From contig NZ_BDGB01000079.1 of the NCBI RefSeq assembly GCF_002157585.1, forward strand, positions 62,001 to 126,000: a stretch of 64,000 nucleotides of DNA, read 5' to 3'. The notes beneath the pieces were generated by a model. The model was not told the origin of the DNA, searched no databases, and worked only from the letters and a program-made list of their open reading frames with translations. This document shows, in pieces, positions 58,544 through 64,000 of this stretch (positions are counted from its first letter, which is position 1; every line of letters starts with the position of its first letter). Position numbers and translations under genes: made by a program. The stretch is from Lentilactobacillus parakefiri. Its GTDB lineage: Bacteria; Bacillota; Bacilli; Lactobacillales; Lactobacillaceae.

Positions 58544-58577
58544 AACAGGCTATGGCAAAAATTTGCCATAGCCTGTT
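58544..58577. terminator. Bidirectional terminator between convergent genes
   Basis: AACAGGCTATGGC and GCCATAGCCTGTT form a perfect 13-bp stem (16 bp of palindrome in total) around an A/T loop. The minus-strand side is followed by TTTTGTCTTTT, so it suits the small membrane-protein gene best, and can also stop the hydrolase transcript. Confidence 0.85.
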
Positions 58578-58593
58578 GACGTTTCAAAAAAAG

Positions 58594-58800
58594 TTAATCG
58601 TTTGATTTACTTGATGTTGTGGAATCCTTGCTGATCACATAGATACCGTTTACGGCAATAAATGCGGTAATTGCGGCAGCAATTCCGATTTGGGAAGGCT
58701 CCCATGTTCGAACTTCAAGGGCGGAACCTATGTAACCAATGATTTCTCCAAAGATGTATGCCCACAAAACAGCTACAATATTTGAACTAATAAGTTTCAT
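58594..58800 (-). CDS. Small membrane protein, DUF2929/YjzD-like
   Basis: 68 aa from the ATG at 58800, spaced correctly from GAGGTGG; an in-frame GTG lies inside that site. Two hydrophobic segments (about 6-25 and 36-55; SSNIVAVLWAYIFGEIIGYI and IGIAAAITAFIAVNGIYVIS) with a Ser/Lys/Asn-rich tail. Similar small membrane proteins lie next to dnaE in other lactobacilli (family recollection, not tested here). Function unknown. Confidence 0.78.
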   Translation of the reverse strand: MKLISSNIVAVLWAYIFGEIIGYIGSALEVRTWEPSQIGIAAAITAFIAVNGIYVISKDSTTSSKSND

Positions 58801-58898
58801 GTCTAATGCCACCTCACAATCAATAGCATTTTAGCATATATTTTATGAAAAATCATCATTTATTTAATTGGTCGATTTGAATGTCGGCTTGATAAATT

Positions 58899-58907
58899 TG
58901 GTATAAT
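58899..58907 (+). promoter_or_regulatory. Extended -10 promoter for dnaE
   Basis: TGGTATAAT (TATAAT at 58902-58907), 25 bp before the dnaE start; no good -35. Confidence 0.6.
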
Positions 58908-58932
58908 TTTAGTTAGAAAGAAGGGTCACACT

Positions 58933-61900
58933 GTGAGTTACGTTCCGCTGCAAGTCATCAGTTCATATAGTTTGCTGCAAAGTCCCATTCGGATTTCTGA
59001 CCTAGTTACCGAAGCCAAAGATCGTGGTTATCAAGCGCTGGCGTTGACTGACCTTAACGTGATGTACGGGGCGGTTGAATTTTACGACGCCTGTTTAAGC
59101 GCGGGAATTAAGCCCCTCATTGGCTTAACCTTGCAGTTGCCCGGTTTGATTTTGAACGACAAAGAATATGGTTGGGTGCTGATTGCCAAGAATCAGCGTG
59201 GTTATAACAACCTGCTTAAATTATCGACCCTAAAGATGACTCGGTCGGAATTGACTTTTTCTCAGCTGGCTGACTATTTAAGCGATTTGGTGGTCATTTT
59301 ACCACCCGCGGCAGAAATGAATGACCTGCTGTTACAGGGGCGGTCTGATGAGGCTTTCGACTTAATTGATCAAGCTAAATCACTTGGAATCGGTCACGAT
59401 GCGTTAAAAATCGGTGTTGATTATCATTCATCTGACAGCCTGAATGACATGTTAGGCAAACTGGCAGCTGACAAACAAGTCGACCTGGTTGCCGATTCTC
59501 CAGTTAACTATCTGAATGCTGACGACTATTTTTCAATGCAGGTTCTCAAAAATATCGCCGCTGGTGACAAAATTACCAACGTGGCGCAGCTTAGTAAACA
59601 AGTCGGTCCGTACTGGCTGCGTCCAGCCGAGCAGGTTGAGGCTCAGTATCGCCAGATTCACCTCGTCGATGCCTTGACCCAAGTCGATCGGATTGTCGAT
59701 GACTGCAATGTCCAAATTAAAAAGCAGCAGCCCAAATTACCCCAGTTCGACACGCCTAACGCAATAGACTCAGGCGCCTATCTCCGGCAACTTTGTGAAA
59801 AAGGATTGGCGGATCGACTCAAGAACAATCAGATTAAAGATGCGACGCCCTATTATCACCGGCTGGATCGAGAGTTATCAGTGATTCATTCGATGGGCTT
59901 TGACAATTACTTCTTAATTGTCTGGGATGTGATTAATTTTGCTCACCAGACACAGATCATTACCGGCCCGGGGCGCGGTTCGGCAGCTGGGTCATTAGTT
60001 GCCTATACCTTGACCATTACCGACGTTGACCCCATCAAATATAATCTGCTGTTTGAACGTTTTTTAAATCCGGAACGGGTCCAGATGCCTGATATTGATT
60101 TGGATATTCCTGATGACAAGCGTGATGAAGTCATTCAGTATGTCCATCAAAAATACGGTCATAAACGTGTTGCCCAGATTATCACCTTCGGAACGCTGGC
60201 GGCTAAACAATCGATCAGAGATGTTGGGCGAGTGTTTGGCCTCAATCCGACTCAACAAGATCAGTGGAGTAAAGCAATTCCCAGTGCCTTTCATGTAACA
60301 TTATCAGATGCTTTGGCCAACTCCCAACGATTAAAGAACTTGGTAGCTGACAGTCCGCTTAATGAAGCCCTTTATCAGACGGCCAAGACACTGGAAGGCT
60401 TGCCGCGACATTATTCGACTCATGCCGCCGGACTGGTGTTGAGTGATGATCCCTTGGTTAACCTAGTGCCGCTTCAAAACGGTAATGAAGGCTTATTGAT
60501 GACTCAGTATTCTAAGGATTACGTTGAATCAGTCGGCCTGCTTAAAATGGATTTTCTGGGACTCCGGAACCTGTCAATCTTGGCTGACGCGCTTTATCAG
60601 GTCAAATTGACAACCGGCAAAGACATTGACATTTCTGCAGTGCCGCTGGCTGATGCTAAAACCATTCAGTTGTTTGCAGATGGGGATACAACAGGGATTT
60701 TTCAATTCGAGTCAAACGGGATTCGAAACGTCCTTAGACGCCTTCATCCAGAACAATTTGAAGACATTGCGCTGGTTAATGCCCTTTACCGGCCCGGACC
60801 GATGCAAAATATCGATGAAGTGGTAAAAAGAAAGGCTAATCGCGAGGCCCTAACTTATCCGGACGATTCCCTTAAAGACATTTTGGAGCCAACTTATGGC
60901 GTGATTGTCTACCAGGAGCAAGTCATGTTGGTGGCTGCCAAAATGGCCGGATTTTCATTGGGGCAGGCTGATATTTTGCGACGGGCGATGAGTAAGAAGA
61001 AACTTGGCGTCATGGAACAAATGAAGGCCCAGTTTATGACCGGCGCCAAGCAGCGGGGGTACTCCGAATCGGTTGCCACCAAGGTGTTTGACTATATTGA
61101 GCGGTTTGCCAATTATGGCTTCAATAAGTCGCATGCAGTTGCCTATACCAAGATGGCCTATGAATTGGCTTACTTGAAAGTGTATTACCCTGGCGAATTT
61201 CATGTTGCCCTGTTAAATTCGGTCAACAATAACACCGTTAAGGTGAAGGCCTATCTGCAGGCTGCCAAATCGATGGGCGTCAAGGTTGTTGGTCCCAATA
61301 TCAATACCAGTCAGGCTCGATTTACTTATCAAAACCAGCAAATTGTTTTTGGCCTTGATTCAATCAAAGGGGTTCGTCACGATATGGTGATTGATTTGTT
61401 GGCTGAGCGGCAGAAGAACGGCCAATTTAAGTCGTTTCCAGACTTTTTAAGTCGTCTGGCAGGTAAGTACCGGAAAGCTGAGTTGGTCGATGCCTTGATT
61501 TATGCCGGTGCCCTAGATGTTTTTCCGTTCAATCGATCCGAATTAATTGCCGCAGCGCCCGAATTTATCAGTTCGGTTGAATTAAGCGGTAACTCCATGA
61601 GTTTGTTCAAAGCGTTGGAGCCTAAGATGCCAAAGATGCCTGAGATGCCCCTGATGGATAAGCTAGAAAAGGAAAACGCCTATTTAGGTGCCTACTTATC
61701 TGGTCACCCCACAGAAAGATTTGTATCCCTGGGACAGCAATTAAATGCCGAGACAACTGCGACGCTGAGTGCCGGCATGAAAAACATTTACTTGATTCTA
61801 TATATCACCAAGGTGAAGGTGATCCGGACTAAGACTGGCAAACAAATGGCTTTTTTGGATGGCAATGACCAGGTGGGGCAAACATCGGTGACCGTGTTTC

Positions 61901-62280
61901 CAAATTTATTTGCCAAAACTCAGTCGTGGCTGCATAAAGACTTAGTGATCTTAATTAAAGGCAACGTCGAGAAAGTCAATGAGATTCAGGTCGTTGCCAA
62001 TGAAATGCAGCCAGCTGCGAATGTGATGACGAACCACAAGCGATCCACTCAATCAGCAAAATGGTATTTGCGGATTGACCGCGACCACGACAAAAACAAA
62101 ATGTTTCACAATCTTGCCAATTTAAGCGGTCAATATCACGGTCAAGTTCCCGTCATCGTATTTGAAACCGAAACCAAAAAAACTTGGCAGCTGGAGACCA
62201 GCCTCTGGTTAGATCAAAGTTCCGAGGTTAAAGAACAATTAATCACAATCTTTGGCAGGAATAATGTGATTTATAAGTAA
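58933..62280 (+). CDS. dnaE: DNA polymerase III alpha subunit, DnaE type
   Basis: Second replicative polymerase of Firmicutes; in Bacillus it extends primers before handing over to PolC. 1115 aa from GTG behind AGAAGGG. PHP domain (1-200), polymerase core with GPGRGSAAGSLVAYTL and MPDIDLDIPDDKRD (catalytic Asp residues near 385), helix-hairpin-helix region, and a C-terminal OB fold (YLILYITKVKVIRTKTGKQ). No proofreading domain, as expected. Confidence 0.97.
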   Translation: MSYVPLQVISSYSLLQSPIRISDLVTEAKDRGYQALALTDLNVMYGAVEFYDACLSAGIKPLIGLTLQLPGLILNDKEYGWVLIAKNQRGYNNLLKLSTLKMTRSELTFSQLADYLSDLVVILPPAAEMNDLLLQGRSDEAFDLIDQAKSLGIGHDALKIGVDYHSSDSLNDMLGKLAADKQVDLVADSPVNYLNADDYFSMQVLKNIAAGDKITNVAQLSKQVGPYWLRPAEQVEAQYRQIHLVDALTQVDRIVDDCNVQIKKQQPKLPQFDTPNAIDSGAYLRQLCEKGLADRLKNNQIKDATPYYHRLDRELSVIHSMGFDNYFLIVWDVINFAHQTQIITGPGRGSAAGSLVAYTLTITDVDPIKYNLLFERFLNPERVQMPDIDLDIPDDKRDEVIQYVHQKYGHKRVAQIITFGTLAAKQSIRDVGRVFGLNPTQQDQWSKAIPSAFHVTLSDALANSQRLKNLVADSPLNEALYQTAKTLEGLPRHYSTHAAGLVLSDDPLVNLVPLQNGNEGLLMTQYSKDYVESVGLLKMDFLGLRNLSILADALYQVKLTTGKDIDISAVPLADAKTIQLFADGDTTGIFQFESNGIRNVLRRLHPEQFEDIALVNALYRPGPMQNIDEVVKRKANREALTYPDDSLKDILEPTYGVIVYQEQVMLVAAKMAGFSLGQADILRRAMSKKKLGVMEQMKAQFMTGAKQRGYSESVATKVFDYIERFANYGFNKSHAVAYTKMAYELAYLKVYYPGEFHVALLNSVNNNTVKVKAYLQAAKSMGVKVVGPNINTSQARFTYQNQQIVFGLDSIKGVRHDMVIDLLAERQKNGQFKSFPDFLSRLAGKYRKAELVDALIYAGALDVFPFNRSELIAAAPEFISSVELSGNSMSLFKALEPKMPKMPEMPLMDKLEKENAYLGAYLSGHPTERFVSLGQQLNAETTATLSAGMKNIYLILYITKVKVIRTKTGKQMAFLDGNDQVGQTSVTVFPNLFAKTQSWLHKDLVILIKGNVEKVNEIQVVANEMQPAANVMTNHKRSTQSAKWYLRIDRDHDKNKMFHNLANLSGQYHGQVPVIVFETETKKTWQLETSLWLDQSSEVKEQLITIFGRNNVIYK

Positions 62281-62339
62281 ATTTTTGGAATAATTTTTCA
62301 GAACCCAGGTTCATTACGTAAAGGCTTTCATTTGCGGTG

Positions 62340-62411
62340 GGCCTAACTTTTACCGACCAAAGCCACGGCCACTAATCTCACTTAGGCCTAAATGGTGGGC
62401 GACAACCCGCC
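62340..62411 (+). other. Structured dnaE-pyk intergenic region
   Basis: GGCCTAA (62340-62346) can pair with TTAGGCC (62382-62388), and GGTGGG/CCCGCC (62394-62411) forms a second hairpin. Neither has a T-run. This is where pfkA lies in many homofermentative relatives; no pfkA remnant was recognised. Confidence 0.4.
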
Positions 62412-62427
62412 TAAAAAGTGATAAAAT
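62399..62427 (+). promoter_or_regulatory. Promoter for pyk
   Basis: GCGACA (62399-62404), 17-nt spacer, TAAAAT (62422-62427) with a TGn extension. The leader of about 95 nt that follows can pair GGTTTTG with CCAAAAACC. Confidence 0.5.
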
Positions 62428-62527
62428 ACGGTTGAAATCTAAAAGGATACCGATGCGTTATTTAAATGGTTTTGCGACTTTTTGATAAGGTATTGAGTGC
62501 CCAAAAACCGAAGGAGAGATTTTACTT

Positions 62528-64000
62528 ATGAAGAAAACTAAGATCGTAAGTACATTAGGCCCAGCAAGTACTGATGTAGACACAATTACTAAGCTGATTG
62601 AAGCTGGAGCTAATGTTTTCCGATTTAACTTTTCACATGGTGACCACCCTGAACATCTTGATCGTATGAACAAGGTTCACGAAGCTGAAAAGAAGACTGG
62701 CAAGACTGTTGGAATTATGCTTGATACCAAAGGTGCTGAAATTCGGACAACCGTTCAAAAAGACGGCAAGATCGAATTCCACACCGGCGATGTTTTCCGT
62801 ATTTCAATGGATGCAAGTCTTGAGGGTACTAAAGACAAGATTGCGGTTACTTACCCTGGACTCTTTGATGATGTTCACGAAGGCGGCCATGTTCTTTTCG
62901 ATGATGGTTTGTTGGACACGGTTGTTACTAAAAAAGACGATGCTAACAAAGAATTAGTTGTCACAGTTCAAAACGACAGCACCCTTGGTTCACGTAAAGG
63001 TGTTAACGCACCTGGCGTTTCAATCAACCTGCCTGGTATCACTGAAAAAGATTCAGATGATATTCGTTTCGGCTTGGATAACGACATCGACTTCATTTCT
63101 GCATCATTTGTTCGTAAAGCCCAAGATGTTTTGGACATCCGTGAATTGCTTGAAGAAAAGCACATGGAACACGTTCAAATCTTCCCTAAGATCGAATCAC
63201 AAGAAGGCATCAACAACTTTGACGATATCATCAAGGTATCTGACGGTTTGATGGTTGCTCGTGGTGACATGGGTGTTGAAATTCCAGCAGAAAACGTTCC
63301 GTTGGTACAAAAGACTTTGATCAAGAAGTGTAACCAACTTGGCAAGCCAGTTATCACCGCTACTCAAATGCTTGATTCAATGCAGGAAAACCCACGTCCT
63401 ACTCGTGCTGAAGCTTCTGATGTTGCCAATGCCGTCTTTGATGGTACTGATGCAACCATGCTTTCAGGCGAAAGTGCTAATGGTGATTACCCTGTTGAAT
63501 CAGTTCAAACGATGGCTCGAATCGACGTTAAGGCTGAAAACGCATTTACCGAATTTGGTACCCCACGTCCAGAATTCGACTCAAGTGATGTGACTGAATC
63601 CATTGGCGATTCAGTTGCCCGTGTTGCTGAAGAGTTGGGTGTTCACTGTATCGTTGCCGCAACCCGTTCAGGTTACACTGCTAAAATGATTTCTAAGTAT
63701 CATCCAGATGCTGACATCCTTGCCATTACTTTCGACGAACGTACTCGTCGTGGCTTGATGGTTAACTGGGGTGTTCACCCAATCTTGGTTGACGAAGTTA
63801 AGAGCACTGATGAAATCTTTGAATTAGCTTCAAAGAAGGTACTTGAAACTGGTTTGGCTAAGGAAGGCGATTTGATTATCGTTACTGCCGGCGTTCCAGT
63901 TGGCGAAAGCGGCACAACTAACTTGATGAGAGTTCAACTCATCGGTTCAAAGCTGGTTCAAGGCCAAGGTGTTGGTGACAAGACTGTTATTGGTAAAGCC
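62528..64000 (+). CDS. pyk: Pyruvate kinase (3'-truncated by window edge)
   Basis: Last step of glycolysis: PEP plus ADP to pyruvate and ATP. 491 codons are open to the window end. MKKTKIVSTLGPAS start, RFNFSHGDH, MLDTKGAEIRT and IFPKIESQEGINNFDDII (catalytic Lys/Glu region), ARGDMGVE and ITATQMLDSM. The sequence passes the usual core end (about 475 residues) and reaches VGDKTVIGKA, the start of the extra PEP-utiliser-like C-terminal domain of Gram-positive enzymes. ATG behind GAAGGAGAG. Confidence 0.97.
   Translation, partial: MKKTKIVSTLGPASTDVDTITKLIEAGANVFRFNFSHGDHPEHLDRMNKVHEAEKKTGKTVGIMLDTKGAEIRTTVQKDGKIEFHTGDVFRISMDASLEGTKDKIAVTYPGLFDDVHEGGHVLFDDGLLDTVVTKKDDANKELVVTVQNDSTLGSRKGVNAPGVSINLPGITEKDSDDIRFGLDNDIDFISASFVRKAQDVLDIRELLEEKHMEHVQIFPKIESQEGINNFDDIIKVSDGLMVARGDMGVEIPAENVPLVQKTLIKKCNQLGKPVITATQMLDSMQENPRPTRAEASDVANAVFDGTDATMLSGESANGDYPVESVQTMARIDVKAENAFTEFGTPRPEFDSSDVTESIGDSVARVAEELGVHCIVAATRSGYTAKMISKYHPDADILAITFDERTRRGLMVNWGVHPILVDEVKSTDEIFELASKKVLETGLAKEGDLIIVTAGVPVGESGTTNLMRVQLIGSKLVQGQGVGDKTVIGKA

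Overview
The window is chromosomal housekeeping DNA from a low-GC Gram-positive bacterium. Gene content and order (cdsA-rseP-proS-polC; rimP-nusA-ylxR-ylxQ-infB-rbfA-truB-ribF; hrcA-grpE-dnaK-dnaJ; rel-dtd; T-box-hisS-aspS; phoH-ybeY-dgkA-era-recO-glyQS; dnaG-rpoD-trmK) fit Lactobacillaceae. dnaE is followed directly by pyk with no pfkA between them, which suggests an obligately heterofermentative lineage (Lentilactobacillus or Levilactobacillus type). That placement is inference. No rRNA, tRNA, insertion sequence, prophage or CRISPR array was seen.

Layout. 1-8.2 kb: phospholipid synthesis (cdsA, cut by the left edge), site-2 protease, prolyl-tRNA synthetase, replicative polymerase PolC. 8.2-15.6 kb: the nusA-infB operon with a leader attenuator, then truB and ribF. 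15.6-20.5 kb: HrcA/CIRCE heat-shock operon. 20.7-26 kb: lepA, three small unknown genes, prmA, rsmE. 26-34 kb: rel, dtd, a HAD phosphatase, a cell-wall amidase, and hisS-aspS behind a T-box. 34-39.3 kb: a YitT membrane protein, a small teichoic-acid cluster (two CDP-glycerol transferase-like proteins and a TagG-like permease, no TagH), and nfo. 39.3-51.4 kb: a PPDK regulator, rpsU, yqeY, phoH to glyQS (T-box), dnaG, rpoD. 51.8-64 kb: trmK, a Nif3-like protein, pepT, CtsR-type clpB, a lipase-like hydrolase, a DUF2929-like membrane protein, dnaE, pyk (cut by the right edge).

The strongest unexplained signal is a family of intergenic elements. Each is a hairpin of about 110 nt, and three of them also carry a recognisably related 3' tail. 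Copies follow dtd, aspS (inverted), glyS and rpoD. Three copies are alike in sequence with compensatory changes. The fourth has largely different helices yet keeps the same two asymmetric internal loops (GGTTA opposite T; AGA opposite GGCC) at the same places, which points to a conserved RNA or single-stranded DNA structure. Other notable regulatory features are a second degenerate CIRCE and an extra perfect palindrome at the hrcA promoter, overlapping Asp/His codons in the hisS-aspS T-box, a hairpin at the start of the rimP-nusA transcript, and a CtsR box upstream of clpB.
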